Positions 1-9,172 of a stretch of DNA of 64,000 nt are shown here, piece after piece. A model generated the notes under the pieces. The model was not told the origin of the DNA, ran no database searches, and saw only the letters and a list, made by a program, of their open reading frames with translations. Numbering within the stretch: position 1 is the first letter of the stretch; each line of letters opens with the position of its first letter. The position numbers were made by a program, and so were the translations under genes. The DNA is from Erythrobacter sp. SCSIO 43205 (GTDB lineage: Bacteria; Pseudomonadota; Alphaproteobacteria; Sphingomonadales; Sphingomonadaceae): the NCBI RefSeq assembly GCF_019904235.1, contig NZ_CP063202.1:434001-498000 (forward strand), written 5' to 3'.

Positions 1-1499
1 AAGAACTACCCGAAGGCGAGGATCTGACCGTCTATTGGTCGGGCGAACCCGGCAGCGAAGGCGCGTGGCTTGATATGTGCCGTGGCCCGCATTTGGCATC
101 GACCGGAAAGCTCGATCCGCAAGCCTTCAAGCTGATGCGCACCGCCGGCGCATATTGGCGCGGCGACCAGAAGAATGCGCAATTGACGCGGATTTACGGC
201 ACTGCATGGCTGAACAAGAAGCAGCTAAAGGCGCACCTCCACCGCCTCGAAGAAGCGCAGCTTCGCGATCACCGCAAGCTGGGCCGCGAGATGGACCTCT
301 TCCACCTTCAGGAAGAGGCGCACGGCAGCGTGTTCTGGCACCCCAAAGGCTATCGCATCTGGCGCGAACTTGAGGCCTATATGCGCCGCAAGATGGACGG
401 CGCCGGCTACCGCGAGATCAAGACCCCGCAGGTGATGGATGCGCGCCAATGGGAGCAGTCGGGCCACTGGGGTAAGTACCGCGAAAATATGTTCGTAATC
501 CCTGACGAGGTGCCCAACACCGAGGATGAGGGCGATATCGTCTCCAAGGATGCGGATTGGATGGCGCTGAAACCGATGAACTGTCCTGCGCACGTTCTGG
601 TGTTCAAGCAGGGGATTACCTCCTACCGCGACCTGCCGATCCGCCTTGGCGAAATGGGCTGTTGCCATCGCAATGAACCGCATGGTGCACTGCATGGTCT
701 TATGCGCGTTCGCCAGTTTACTCAGGACGATGCGCATATCTTCTGCACCGAAGAACAGGTGGTCGAGGAGGTGCAAGCCTTCATCAACTTGGCCGACAGC
801 GTGTACCGCGATTTTGGCTTTGATTATAAGATCAAGCTCGCGCTGCGCCCTGAACAACGCTTTGGATCGGATGCGGATTGGGACAAGGCCGAGCAGGAAC
901 TGCGCGACGCGCTTTCTGCCAATGGCCTCGATTGGGAAGAGTTGCCGGGCGAAGGTGCATTCTATGCGCCAAAGCTTGAGTGGCACCTCACCGATGCGAT
1001 TGGGCGGACCTGGCAGGTGGGCACGATCCAGTCCGACCGCGTGCTGCCCGAACGCCTTGATGCTACATACATCGGCGAGGATGGCGAGAAGCACCGCCCC
1101 GTCATGCTCCACCGCGCGATCTTCGGGTCATACGAGCGCTTTATCGGCATTCTGATCGAGCACTTTGCAGGCCGCCTGCCCGTGTGGCTCGCGCCAACGC
1201 AGGCGGTGGTTGCGCCGATTGTCTCGGACGTCGATGGCTATGCCAGCGATGTGCTTGCGAAGCTCGAAGCCGCTGGCATTCGCGCCTCTAGCGATCTGCG
1301 CAATGAGAAGATCAACTACAAGATCCGCGAACACTCTCTTGCGAAAGTTCCGCACCTTTTGATCGTTGGTAAGCGCGAGGAAGAGGAAGGCACGGTTGCG
1401 ATCCGAACTTTGGGCGAGAAGGATCAGAAGGTCCTGCCGCTGGACGAGGCGATTGCGATGCTGAAAGGGGCTGCGACCCCGCCCGATCTCAAGGCGTAA
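1..1499 (+). CDS. thrS: Threonine-tRNA ligase, 5' end missing
   Basis: This charges tRNA-Thr with threonine in the cytoplasm. The reading frame is already open at base 3, so the gene begins upstream of the window; the first in-frame ATG (75) is internal. The visible part begins in the second additional (editing) domain, with the conserved DMCRGPH stretch. The class II catalytic core follows, with KPMNCPAH, a motif 2 region ([19 protein letters not shown]) and motif 3 near [11 protein letters not shown]. The C-terminal anticodon-binding domain starts around [11 protein letters not shown]. The C-terminus is complete. The usual neighbour infC is not downstream here; a TauE/SafE permease starts 4 bases after the stop. 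The identification is secure. Confidence 0.97.
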   Translation, partial: ELPEGEDLTVYWSGEPGSEGAWLDMCRGPHLASTGKLDPQAFKLMRTAGAYWRGDQKNAQLTRIYGTAWLNKKQLKAHLHRLEEAQLRDHRKLGREMDLFHLQEEAHGSVFWHPKGYRIWRELEAYMRRKMDGAGYREIKTPQVMDARQWEQSGHWGKYRENMFVIPDEVPNTEDEGDIVSKDADWMALKPMNCPAHVLVFKQGITSYRDLPIRLGEMGCCHRNEPHGALHGLMRVRQFTQDDAHIFCTEEQVVEEVQAFINLADSVYRDFGFDYKIKLALRPEQRFGSDADWDKAEQELRDALSANGLDWEELPGEGAFYAPKLEWHLTDAIGRTWQVGTIQSDRVLPERLDATYIGEDGEKHRPVMLHRAIFGSYERFIGILIEHFAGRLPVWLAPTQAVVAPIVSDVDGYASDVLAKLEAAGIRASSDLRNEKINYKIREHSLAKVPHLLIVGKREEEEGTVAIRTLGEKDQKVLPLDEAIAMLKGAATPPDLKA

Positions 1500-1503
1500 A
1501 CAC

Positions 1504-2262
1504 TTGGACTTTAGCGCTGGAGAATTCCTTGCAGGCTTCACCGCTGCGCAAATCGCGGTTGCGGTGGCGGCCACATTGGGCGCGGCGTTTATTCGAGGGC
1601 TCACAGGGTTCGGCTTTGGCATCCTGCTGGTGCCGATCCTCGCGCTTGCGCTCACCCCGGTTGAGGCGGTGTTGGCGATCAATATCATGGCCGGGCTTTT
1701 GGCTCTCACTGAGATCCGCATGATCCTGCGCGAGGCTGAGCGCAGCGCCTTCGTGATCGGCGGACTGGTGGTCTTGGCGACCACGCCGGGGTTGATCTTG
1801 CTCGATGCAACGCCGCAGAACCTCGCGCGGCTGCTCATAGCTTTGATCGCGCTGTCCGCGTTCTTCGCCATTCTTTTGCCTAAGCGAAGCGCCGCTCAGC
1901 CCGGACCTGTGACCACGGGCGCGGTGGGCATCTCAGCAGGCGTGCTCACGGGCTTTGCCGCCATGCCGGGGCCGCCCGTGGTACCCTACTACGTGGGGCG
2001 CGACATACCGCGTGTTACTGCCAAGGCCTCAATGATCGGTATCTTTGGCCTCGCCGCAGCAGCCGGAATTGGCTCAGGCGCAGCCATCGGCGTGCTCGAA
2101 TGGCGCATTGTGGTCCTTGGTCTGGCGCTCTTCCCGCTGGTGCTTTTTGGCAATTGGGTGGGCAGCCTCGCCTTTGGCAAGGTTAGTGATCCCGTCTGGC
2201 GCGCCTGTGTTGGCGTGGTCCTTGGAGCCGCGGCCATCGCGGCGCTTGTGAAGCTGATCTAG
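1504..2262 (+). CDS. TauE/SafE-type membrane permease, copy 1
   Basis: Predicted inner-membrane protein of the TauE/SafE (DUF81) family, whose members are thought to export sulfite, sulfoacetate or other small organic anions. The 252 residues are almost wholly hydrophobic, with about eight helices in two half-repeats. Each half carries the family's glycine-rich signature: RGLTGFGFGILLVPIL near residue 30 and GFAAMPGPPVVPYY near residue 145. The frame opens only with a TTG at 1504, four bases after the thrS stop, so a TTG start is likely. It may be translated by coupling to thrS. A second family member follows 13 bases downstream. The substrate cannot be told from sequence. Confidence 0.85.
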   Translation: MDFSAGEFLAGFTAAQIAVAVAATLGAAFIRGLTGFGFGILLVPILALALTPVEAVLAINIMAGLLALTEIRMILREAERSAFVIGGLVVLATTPGLILLDATPQNLARLLIALIALSAFFAILLPKRSAAQPGPVTTGAVGISAGVLTGFAAMPGPPVVPYYVGRDIPRVTAKASMIGIFGLAAAAGIGSGAAIGVLEWRIVVLGLALFPLVLFGNWVGSLAFGKVSDPVWRACVGVVLGAAAIAALVKLI

Positions 2263-2275
2263 AAGACAACCTCTG

Positions 2276-3010
2276 ATGTTCGGCTTTGCACCAGAGGCGA
2301 TTGCAATCGCAGCCATCACGGCCTTTGCCGCTGGCTTCGTGCGAGGTCTAGCAGGCTTTGGCTTGTCAGTGGTTCTCGTCCCCGTGCTTCAACTCGCCAT
2401 TGCGCCAACCGCCGCCGTTCTTGTCGGGATTGTGTCGCTGTTCCTGATTGGTCTGACCGACATTGGCCGGATCAAACGCGATGCAGATAAATCAGCGATC
2501 CCGCTCATCATGATTGCGCTTGCCGCAATGCCCGCAGGGCTTTGGTGCCTCACCACTTTGCCCGCTGATTGGGCGCGGCTGCTGATTGCCTGCGTCTCAC
2601 TTTGCGCTTTCGTATTGGTCGTCGTGCCTTTGGGTAATGCCGCCGTGCCGCGAAGGCCCGCTTTGGCGTTTTCTGGACTTGCGACAGGGTTCTTTGGCGG
2701 TTTTGCTGGGATGCCGGGTCCGGGCATGGCACCATTTTATTTGCGAGGAAGCTTTGCGCCAGACGCAGCGCGTGCTTCGATGATGGCGATTTTCCTCGTG
2801 GTCACGCCGCTTTCCGCTGTGTTTTTTATTGCGCTAGACGCGGGCACTTGGCGCGAGGCGGCATTGGCGCTGGCGCTTTTCCCATGTGTTCTGGTGGGCG
2901 ATTGGTTCGGGCACCGCGCTTATGGCCGGGTGACAGATCGGCAATGGCAAGTGAGCACGGCATTGGTTCTGGGCGCTGCGGCCACCGGTGCCCTTTGGAA
3001 GCTTTTTTAG
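2276..3010 (+). CDS. TauE/SafE-type membrane permease, copy 2
   Basis: A 244-residue paralogue of the preceding gene, with the same fold and the same two signatures: RGLAGFGLSVVLVPVLQL near residue 23 and GFAGMPGPGMAPFYLRG near residue 142. The two proteins match most in these loops and differ in the helices, so this is an old tandem duplication rather than a recent one. The ATG start lies 13 bases after copy 1, which suggests co-transcription. The pair could work separately or as a heteromer; the sequence does not decide. Transport of sulfur- or carbon-containing anions is a family-level guess. The TAG stop overlaps a candidate small ORF on the opposite strand. Confidence 0.85.
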   Translation: MFGFAPEAIAIAAITAFAAGFVRGLAGFGLSVVLVPVLQLAIAPTAAVLVGIVSLFLIGLTDIGRIKRDADKSAIPLIMIALAAMPAGLWCLTTLPADWARLLIACVSLCAFVLVVVPLGNAAVPRRPALAFSGLATGFFGGFAGMPGPGMAPFYLRGSFAPDAARASMMAIFLVVTPLSAVFFIALDAGTWREAALALALFPCVLVGDWFGHRAYGRVTDRQWQVSTALVLGAAATGALWKLF

Positions 3011-3099
3011 AGCGGCAGGGGTTGGCCTGCAAAGATCAGCGCAGCCGCGCTAGCGAGTACGACGACACTGCTGAACGCGTTGTCGCGACGAGCGCGCAT
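3007..3099 (-). CDS. Possible 30-aa single-helix small protein
   Basis: A short open frame, ATG to TAA, encoding MRARRDNAFSSVVVLASAAA and ten further residues ending in QPLPL. It has a positive N-terminus and then one hydrophobic stretch, like a small inner-membrane protein or a signal-anchor peptide. It lies 79 bases downstream of the agmatine deiminase gene on the same strand, and its stop overlaps the stop of the convergent TauE/SafE gene by four bases (ttag). No convincing Shine-Dalgarno sequence precedes the ATG. It could be a chance frame in GC-rich DNA, so confidence is low. Confidence 0.22.
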   Translation of the reverse strand: MRARRDNAFSSVVVLASAAALIFAGQPLPL

Positions 3100-3177
3100 T
3101 AAGGAGTATGTGCTGCGAGAAAGGGCAAATGCTTGAGCCATAGCCTCGCATAATCGCGGCAAATTCCTAACGCCGGG

Positions 3178-4170
3178 TTAAACTGGTGGTTTGAACGCTG
3201 GCATTTGCTGGCTCGCACAGTGAAATCCGCCTCCGCCAGCCAGCACTGCACCAGCAGGAAGACCGATGGTTTCGCGGTCGGGGAACAGCGCGGCGATAGC
3301 TTCCACCCCTGCCTCATCATGGGTCGAGCCAAATGTCGGCACGACCACCAGATGAGTGGTAATGGCGAAGTTCACATAGCTTGCCGGTTCAATCGTGCCA
3401 TCGCGGGTGATGAGGCCGGGGGAGGGGATCGTGACAACGTCGACACCAAACTCCTCAGCGCGCGCTTTTGCGTCGGCGTATATCCTTGCGTTGGGATCAT
3501 CGCTGCCAGTAGCTTCAGGCACGACCAAACGGTTGGGTGCCACAAAGCGCGCCAGATTGTCGACATGACCATCGGTATGATCGTTGATCAGCCCATCGCC
3601 GAGCCACAAGATCCGATCAAAGCCCAGCATTTCGGCAAGCTCAGCTTCGATCTCCTCACGGCTCATCTGAGGATTGCGATTGGGATTGAGAAGGCATTGT
3701 TCGGTTGTCGCTGCAAGCCCGGTCCCATCCCCGTCCACTGCACCCCCTTCAAGGACCATACTGGATTTGATGACGCACATTCCAGCACCACGGCCAAGCT
3801 CATTCCCGATGGTTTGGTCGCCTTCCATCAGATATTTGCCGCCCCAGCCATTAAAGCCGAAACGTACAGCCGTCGCTCGGCCACAGAGCATGACGACCAA
3901 AGGTCCAGTATCGCGCAGCCACACATCGCCATATGCGCGCCGTTCGAGGGTGACTGCTCCGCCGACAAGGGAGCGGGCGCGGGCTTCATTGGCCTCATCT
4001 CGCACCAGAAGCCGCACATTCTGTCCGCTGTCCGCGACTGCACTGGCGAAGGCTGCGATTTGCTCCTGCGCCACTTCAAGATAGTCGGGCCATTCTTCGG
4101 CCAGATGCGGAAAGCCAATCCACAACCATTCTTGCGGCGCCCACTCAGGCGGCATTATCGCATTGCTCAC
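3178..4170 (-). CDS. Agmatine deiminase / peptidyl-arginine deiminase family protein
   Basis: Cytoplasmic guanidine-group hydrolase of the PPAD/agmatine deiminase family. AguA members turn agmatine into N-carbamoylputrescine and ammonia on the way to putrescine. Family marks are the RDTGP motif near residue 86, FNGWGGKY near 105, the NDHTDGHVDN block near 200 with the catalytic His and Asp, and the nucleophile Cys318 in GGGGFHCASQQMP at the C-terminus. Length (330 aa) is slightly below the usual 340-370. The start is a GTG with a GGGAG Shine-Dalgarno about eight bases upstream. No N-carbamoylputrescine amidase (aguB) lies nearby, so agmatine as substrate is likely but not proven. Confidence 0.85.
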   Translation of the reverse strand: MSNAIMPPEWAPQEWLWIGFPHLAEEWPDYLEVAQEQIAAFASAVADSGQNVRLLVRDEANEARARSLVGGAVTLERRAYGDVWLRDTGPLVVMLCGRATAVRFGFNGWGGKYLMEGDQTIGNELGRGAGMCVIKSSMVLEGGAVDGDGTGLAATTEQCLLNPNRNPQMSREEIEAELAEMLGFDRILWLGDGLINDHTDGHVDNLARFVAPNRLVVPEATGSDDPNARIYADAKARAEEFGVDVVTIPSPGLITRDGTIEPASYVNFAITTHLVVVPTFGSTHDEAGVEAIAALFPDRETIGLPAGAVLAGGGGFHCASQQMPAFKPPV

Positions 4171-4261
4171 ACGTCACTCCCGGTCGGAAACTGGACCAAA
4201 TTCCCGAAGGCCTCTTACAGATGGCCTTGCGCCCTGCAAGCCGCTTCGCCAAGTGGAAGGC

Positions 4262-6985
4262 ATGGGCACGAGCGGCGAACATGATTGGGCAGATGCTATT
4301 GCGCGGGCGCGCAGGTTCGCGCCCTTCCTTATGCGCGCTCTGGAGCGTCAGCCCGATCTAGGGGCGTTTTTGGCAGCGGGAGATGGCGAAGGCGCGCTTG
4401 AATGGTCACGTGCGCACGCAGAGCATGAAGACACCGCAGTTGCGCTTCGTCGCCATCGTTTGGCACTCGCCACCACTCTTGCGATTGGCGATTTGGCAGG
4501 TGCCTTCACGCTTGATCGGGTAATGGACGAACTCAGCCGCTTTGCCGATCATGCCCTGGATAAAGCCATTCGCAGCGCGATTTTTGACCGGACGGGCGAA
4601 GATCGCAGCGATGGCATGATCGCTCTGGCGCTTGGCAAGCAGGGCGCGCACGAACTCAACTATTCCTCCGACATTGACCCTATATTACTCTATGATCCCA
4701 AGACCTTGCCCTGCCGGGAAAAAGATGATCCGGGCGAAGCCGCGCAGCGATACGCTCGGCGCGTAGTCAATCTGCTTTCGGACAATACGGCCGAAAGATA
4801 TGTGTTGCGGGTCGACCTTCGTTTGCGGCCCGCGAGTGAGATCAGCCCACCGGCGGTGCCAGTGTCCACGGCGCTCACCCATTATCAAGGCCAAGCGCTT
4901 GCATGGGAGCGAGCTGCCTTCATCCGTGCGCGCGCAGCCGCCGGAGATATTCAGGCAGGCGAAGCATTTCTTTCAGAAATCGCTCCCTTTATCTGGCGCC
5001 CGAAACTCGATTTTGGAGCGGTCAAAGAAATTCGCACGCTTACCCAGCGGATTCGCGCTGACAATGAGGGTGCCGATAGTCCCGGGCCCGGATTTGATGT
5101 CAAAAAGGGACGCGGCGGTATTCGCGAAATTGAGTTTTTCGCTCAGACCCATCAGCTAATCCACGCAGGCCGCGATCCGTCTTTGCGGGTTCGCGGGACG
5201 AGAGCCGCATTGAACGCGCTCGCCGCTGCTGGATGGATAGACGCGGATCATGCGCGGGTTCTGGGCGAAGGGTATGATCGGCTTCGCGTGATTGAACACC
5301 GCTTGCAAATGGTCGATGATCGCCAGACGCATAGCCTGCCTTCGGGTGAGGCGCTCGACCGCGTGGCGCAGCTTGACGGCATGGCCGATGGCGACGCGCT
5401 TGTTGCAGAGCTGACCGAACTGACCGCGAAAACGGGCGCGATTTATGATGAGCTTATCGGGCAGGAAGCGCCCGCGCCTTATCCTCAGCCCAAGCCTGAA
5501 AGCCGTGCGACGACGCTTGCGCAGATGGGTTTTGCCGATGCAGACGCGCTCGCACAGCGGATCGAAGATTGGCGCGATGGCCGCTATGCCTCGATCCGCA
5601 GTCCGCAGGCGCTCGAAGCGTTCGACCGTCTTTTGCCCCGGCTTCTCGATGCGATTGCACGAAGCGATGATCCAGAACGCGCCATCACTCGCTTTCAGGC
5701 CATTATTGAACGCACACAAAGCGCGATTGAATTGTTCCGATTGCTTACAGCCGAGCCTCGATTGATTGAGCGATTGGTCAATGCGCTCACCCTTTCACCA
5801 AGGATTGCCAGCACTCTTGCCCGCCGTCCCGAAACGCTCGACGTGCTGCTCGATCGTCAACCGATTGATTTTGAGCACACTTACGAACGCACGCTCGCAC
5901 GGCTTCGTGATGGGCCTGGACGGTCGGATTATGAGGCGAAGCTTGATTGTATTCGTCAGGTGGTAAGCGAAGCGCGCTTCACTCTTGAGATCAGCCTGCT
6001 TGAGGCTGAGCACAAACCATCACGCATCGCCGCTGCCTTATCGCACGTAGCAGAGGCCGCAATAACGGCAGCTGTCGAGGCGGCGCATGAGGAATTTGCC
6101 CAAGCTCACGGCCGGATCAAGGACAGCGAGCTTCTGGTACTGGGCCTTGGAAGGCTTGGGGGAGGGGCGCTTTCGCCCGCTTCGGACCTTGATATGATTT
6201 ACCTGTTCAAAGGTGAATATGGTGCAGAATCCGATGGCGAGCGCCCACTTGGCGCAACGCTTTACTACAATCGATTAGCAACCCGCGTGAATGCAGCGCT
6301 GAGCGTGCCAACCGCGCAAGGTGCGCTTTATGAGGTGGACACAAGGCTAAGGCCGCAGGGCAATCAGGGGCCGCTTGCCGTATCGATTGAGGCTTTTGCA
6401 AAATATCAGGAAAGCAGCGCTTGGACGTGGGAGCATATGGCGCTCAATCGCGCGCGGGTGCTGGCGGGGTCTGACGATGCGCGGGCGAAGGTTGAACAGA
6501 TCATTGCGCGAACACAGTGTCAGGTACGCAACCCGCTGGACCTGCAAAAAGACGTGCTCAAAATGCGCGGCGATATGGCCGAGCATAAGCCACCTAAGGG
6601 TGAGCTTGATGTAAAGTTGATGCGCGGCGGGCTGATTGATGTGGAGTTCCTCGTCCACTTCATTCAGCTGCGCGATGCGTCGAAACTGGGCAGCGACAAC
6701 CCTGCCATGCTCTCGCCCGATTTTGCTCTCGCTATTCCTGCGCTCATTGATTTGGGTCTGCTCGAACGGGAACTTTGGCCCGCTTACGACCTTTTGACCG
6801 ATGTGCTGGTTGCCAGCCGGTTGCTCGCGCCAGAGCGTAAGGAGCCGCCACCTGCGGCTGCCAACGCCTTGGCGCGCACTTGTGGGTGCTCTAGTTACGC
6901 CGAGCTTTTGGCCAGCGTAGCTGACGCGCGCAAATGCGTGATCCGCCAATGGGCGATAAATTTTGATGAGACTTTGGAGATTTGA
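4262..6985 (+). CDS. glnE: Bifunctional glutamine synthetase adenylyltransferase/adenylyl-removing enzyme
   Basis: It adds AMP to, and removes it from, glutamine synthetase, so tuning ammonia assimilation to nitrogen status; PII proteins control which reaction runs. Two nucleotidyltransferase domains are visible. The N-terminal adenylyl-removing site has NYSSDIDPILLYD from about residue 133. The C-terminal adenylylating site has SPASDLDMIYLF near 638. Each is followed by its helical GlnE domain, with GRGGIREIEFFAQ and RGGLIDVEFLVHF. The frame is open from 4163, but that would overlap the divergent deiminase gene. The ATG at 4262 (MGTSGEHDWADA) gives 907 residues and fits sphingomonad homologues. 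gltBD of the same pathway lies at 34-40 kb. Confidence 0.93.
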   Translation: MGTSGEHDWADAIARARRFAPFLMRALERQPDLGAFLAAGDGEGALEWSRAHAEHEDTAVALRRHRLALATTLAIGDLAGAFTLDRVMDELSRFADHALDKAIRSAIFDRTGEDRSDGMIALALGKQGAHELNYSSDIDPILLYDPKTLPCREKDDPGEAAQRYARRVVNLLSDNTAERYVLRVDLRLRPASEISPPAVPVSTALTHYQGQALAWERAAFIRARAAAGDIQAGEAFLSEIAPFIWRPKLDFGAVKEIRTLTQRIRADNEGADSPGPGFDVKKGRGGIREIEFFAQTHQLIHAGRDPSLRVRGTRAALNALAAAGWIDADHARVLGEGYDRLRVIEHRLQMVDDRQTHSLPSGEALDRVAQLDGMADGDALVAELTELTAKTGAIYDELIGQEAPAPYPQPKPESRATTLAQMGFADADALAQRIEDWRDGRYASIRSPQALEAFDRLLPRLLDAIARSDDPERAITRFQAIIERTQSAIELFRLLTAEPRLIERLVNALTLSPRIASTLARRPETLDVLLDRQPIDFEHTYERTLARLRDGPGRSDYEAKLDCIRQVVSEARFTLEISLLEAEHKPSRIAAALSHVAEAAITAAVEAAHEEFAQAHGRIKDSELLVLGLGRLGGGALSPASDLDMIYLFKGEYGAESDGERPLGATLYYNRLATRVNAALSVPTAQGALYEVDTRLRPQGNQGPLAVSIEAFAKYQESSAWTWEHMALNRARVLAGSDDARAKVEQIIARTQCQVRNPLDLQKDVLKMRGDMAEHKPPKGELDVKLMRGGLIDVEFLVHFIQLRDASKLGSDNPAMLSPDFALAIPALIDLGLLERELWPAYDLLTDVLVASRLLAPERKEPPPAAANALARTCGCSSYAELLASVADARKCVIRQWAINFDETLEI

Positions 6986-6989
6986 ACCG

Positions 6990-7463
6990 ATGACTGATTT
7001 TGCAGGACCCGGCGATGCGCTGCCCGATATTGCGATGGAAACGCCCGATGGCGGAACGGTGAAGCCATCCGATTTTGTGGGCAAGAAGCTCGTCCTCTTC
7101 TTTTATCCCAAGGATAACACGCCCGGCTGCACCACCGAGGCGAAGGACTTCACCGGGCTTAAGGGCGAATTTGACGCAGCCGGTGTGGAGCTTCTCGGCG
7201 TTTCAAAGGATTCTGCGAAAAAGCACCAGAACTTTATCGCAAAACATGATCTTAAAACGCCTCTCGCAACTGATGCTGAAGAAGGCGGGCTTTCCGACGC
7301 CTTGGGCATTTGGACTGAGAAGAAGATGTACGGCAAAACCTTTATGGGAATGGTGCGCACAACCTATCTTGTGGATGCCGATGGCAAGATCGCGCAAGTT
7401 TGGAACAAGGTGAAGGTGAAAGGCCACGCGGAAGAAGTGCTGGCCGCTGCCAAGGCCCTCTAA
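6990..7463 (+). CDS. bcp: Thioredoxin-dependent thiol peroxidase (Bcp/PrxQ), one-cysteine form
   Basis: Cytoplasmic peroxiredoxin that reduces hydrogen peroxide and organic hydroperoxides. The 157-residue protein has a thioredoxin fold with the peroxidatic cysteine in FYPKDNTPGCTTEAKDF (Cys47). The resolving cysteine found five residues later in the E. coli type (PGCxxxxC) is replaced by Asp here. No other cysteine exists in the chain, so this is a one-Cys variant that needs an external thiol for resolution. The ATG at 6990 has a TTTGGAGA Shine-Dalgarno ten bases upstream and follows the glnE stop by four bases. A ferritin-like DUF455 gene follows six bases after the stop, which suggests a small oxidative-stress unit. 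Confidence 0.92.
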   Translation: MTDFAGPGDALPDIAMETPDGGTVKPSDFVGKKLVLFFYPKDNTPGCTTEAKDFTGLKGEFDAAGVELLGVSKDSAKKHQNFIAKHDLKTPLATDAEEGGLSDALGIWTEKKMYGKTFMGMVRTTYLVDADGKIAQVWNKVKVKGHAEEVLAAAKAL

Positions 7464-7469
7464 ATTCCC

Positions 7470-8261
7470 ATGCAATCGGTATCTTCTGCCATTCGCGCCG
7501 CGCTTCTTACAGGTGATCCGCGCGCCAAGTGCTTTGCCACGCGCGACGTGGCGCGGCGTTGGCGAAAAGGCGAGCTTGCGTTTACATTTGATGAGGCGAT
7601 GCCGGATCAGCCCGCGTGGCCTGACCAGCCCGAACTCTTGCCGCCCAACAAAATGCCAAAGCGCGGCAAGTTCGGGTCAGAACGTGCGCGCATCGCCTTG
7701 TGGCATTCGCTTGCTCATATCGAGTTCGTCGCAATTGACCTGGCGCTGGATATGGCAGGGCGATTTGGGGCGGAGATGGGCGAAGAGTTTGTTTCCGACT
7801 TTCTTTATGTCGCAGCCGACGAAGCGATGCACCATGCTCTTCTTGCGCGCAAATTGGAAAGCCTTGGCAGCCATTATGGCGCGCTGCCAGCGCATGGCGG
7901 ATTGTGGGAAGCAGCGCACGAAACGCGCCATGATGTCGCAGCGCGCCTGGCGATTGTTCCCATGGTGCTCGAGGCGCGCGGGCTTGATGTGACGCCGGCC
8001 ACTCTTGAACGAGTCAAAGCCGCGGGAGATGAACACGGCGCGAAGATATTGGCACGCATTCTTGACGATGAAATCCGTCACGTCGGATTTGGCACCAAAT
8101 ACTTTTTAAAAATCGCTAAAGAATCGGGCGAAGACCCCGCCGAGGCTTGGAAATCCCTCGTTCGCAGGCATTTCAGAGGCCCCGTTAAGCCGCCATTCAA
8201 CGACTCAGCGCGTCTTGCAGCCGGTTTATCGCGGGACTTCTACGAAGATATTGCGGTTTAA
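7470..8261 (+). CDS. DUF455 ferritin-like protein
   Basis: A 263-residue protein of the DUF455 family, with a ferritin-like helical bundle of unknown reaction. The putative di-metal ligands are visible in helix pairs: WHSLAHIEFVAIDLALD, then AADEAMHHALLARKLE, and later DDEIRHVGFGTKYF. These carry the spaced Glu and His residues expected of a carboxylate-bridged iron or manganese centre. There is no signal peptide, so it is cytoplasmic. It starts six bases after bcp and is probably co-transcribed. The partnership with a peroxiredoxin hints at oxygen or iron chemistry, but that is inference. The family is related in fold to the tRNA hydroxylase MiaE. Confidence 0.85.
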   Translation: MQSVSSAIRAALLTGDPRAKCFATRDVARRWRKGELAFTFDEAMPDQPAWPDQPELLPPNKMPKRGKFGSERARIALWHSLAHIEFVAIDLALDMAGRFGAEMGEEFVSDFLYVAADEAMHHALLARKLESLGSHYGALPAHGGLWEAAHETRHDVAARLAIVPMVLEARGLDVTPATLERVKAAGDEHGAKILARILDDEIRHVGFGTKYFLKIAKESGEDPAEAWKSLVRRHFRGPVKPPFNDSARLAAGLSRDFYEDIAV

Positions 8262-8335
8262 CGAATCGGCCCGATAACTGTTTTTTACGAATTGGCTGTG
8301 CAGAAGTGTTCGCCGAATCGTTAACCACGCAAACG

Positions 8336-8355
8336 AAGGCATTTTCGCCTTTTTT
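8336..8355 (+). terminator. Possible intrinsic terminator after DUF455 gene
   Basis: A short hairpin (aaggc, loop attttc, gcctt) runs directly into a T tract ending at 8355. It lies 75 bases after the DUF455 stop. The stem has only five base pairs, so strength is doubtful. Confidence 0.45.
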
Positions 8356-8421
8356 GAGCCAGCCATGGGCGTGGGGGTAAACTATAGTGGTCGCGCACGG
8401 CCAAGTTAGGACCGGGTCAAA

Positions 8422-9153
8422 ATGTACGCCTCTTTGCGCAGCATTTCAAAAACAGTCACCGCGATTTTCGGTGCAGCAACCTTGTTTGTGGCACCGAGTG
8501 CCCACGCCAATTCTTCCGCTAACAGCGCTGCCGATGTGACCGCTCCAATCCGGGAAACGCAGGCCGAAACCCTCGCAAACGGGGATGAGCGTTTTCGCGA
8601 ATTGTTTGCCAGCTGGACCTCACTCGACAGCCTGAGCTCGACAATCGACACACCGCCAGTTGTCGTTGAGCGTCCGACGGTGTCTGTCCCGTCGCTTACT
8701 CCGGTCAATGGCGCGCGGATGAGCAGCGGATTTGGTCATCGCACTCACCCAACACGCGGTGGTCGCCGGATGCATAAGGGCGTCGATCTGGCCGCACCAA
8801 CAGGAACGCCGGTTTACGCGACTGCAGACGGCATTGTGGATCTTGCACGTTGGGGCCGGGGCTATGGCCTATATATTAAAGTTGATCACGGCGCTGAGCT
8901 TGAAACGCGTTATGCGCACCTCTCGCGGCTCGCGGTTGCTGCGGGCGACCGCGTCGAAAAAGGTGAAGTCATCGGTTATGTCGGATCCACTGGTTGGTCG
9001 ACCGGCCCCCACCTTCATTATGAGGTACGCGTAAATGGGGTTGCAGTTGATCCGATTCACTATATGGTAGCGGAAAGAGAAGAGGTGGACGCCCCTCAAG
9101 ATCGCATCGCAATGATCGAAGGGCGTCGCCGTGTCGGTGCTGGCGGGGAGTAA
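8422..9153 (+). CDS. M23 family metallopeptidase, exported
   Basis: Predicted zinc endopeptidase acting on peptidoglycan cross-links in the periplasm. A signal peptide covers residues 1-29, ending at SAHA. A low-complexity linker of about 65 residues follows. The LytM/M23 domain starts at MSSGFGHRTHPTRGG. Zinc ligands are visible as His118 and Asp122 in the MHKGVDL motif and His199 in PHLHYEV (His197 is the catalytic partner). The protein has 243 residues and lacks coiled coils or LysM domains. All metal ligands are present, so it is likely an active enzyme rather than an EnvC-type activator. It appears to be monocistronic, with a clear terminator at 9243-9270. Confidence 0.9.
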   Translation: MYASLRSISKTVTAIFGAATLFVAPSAHANSSANSAADVTAPIRETQAETLANGDERFRELFASWTSLDSLSSTIDTPPVVVERPTVSVPSLTPVNGARMSSGFGHRTHPTRGGRRMHKGVDLAAPTGTPVYATADGIVDLARWGRGYGLYIKVDHGAELETRYAHLSRLAVAAGDRVEKGEVIGYVGSTGWSTGPHLHYEVRVNGVAVDPIHYMVAEREEVDAPQDRIAMIEGRRRVGAGGE

Positions 9154-9172
9154 GCCTCGCATTTGAGTTTTC

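Noticed and set aside
225-1112. 295-residue open frame on the minus strand
   Set aside because: Antisense to thrS and without recognisable motifs.
4171-4261. A possible tRNA-like sequence upstream of glnE
   Set aside because: I could not form a cloverleaf with a T-loop GTTCRA motif on either strand.
3205-4284. 359-residue open frame on the plus strand
   Set aside because: Antisense to the deiminase gene, whose catalytic motifs are clear.
8354-8388. A sigma-70 promoter with ttgagc and tatagt before the M23 gene
   Set aside because: The spacing between the two boxes is 23 bases, too long for a normal promoter.
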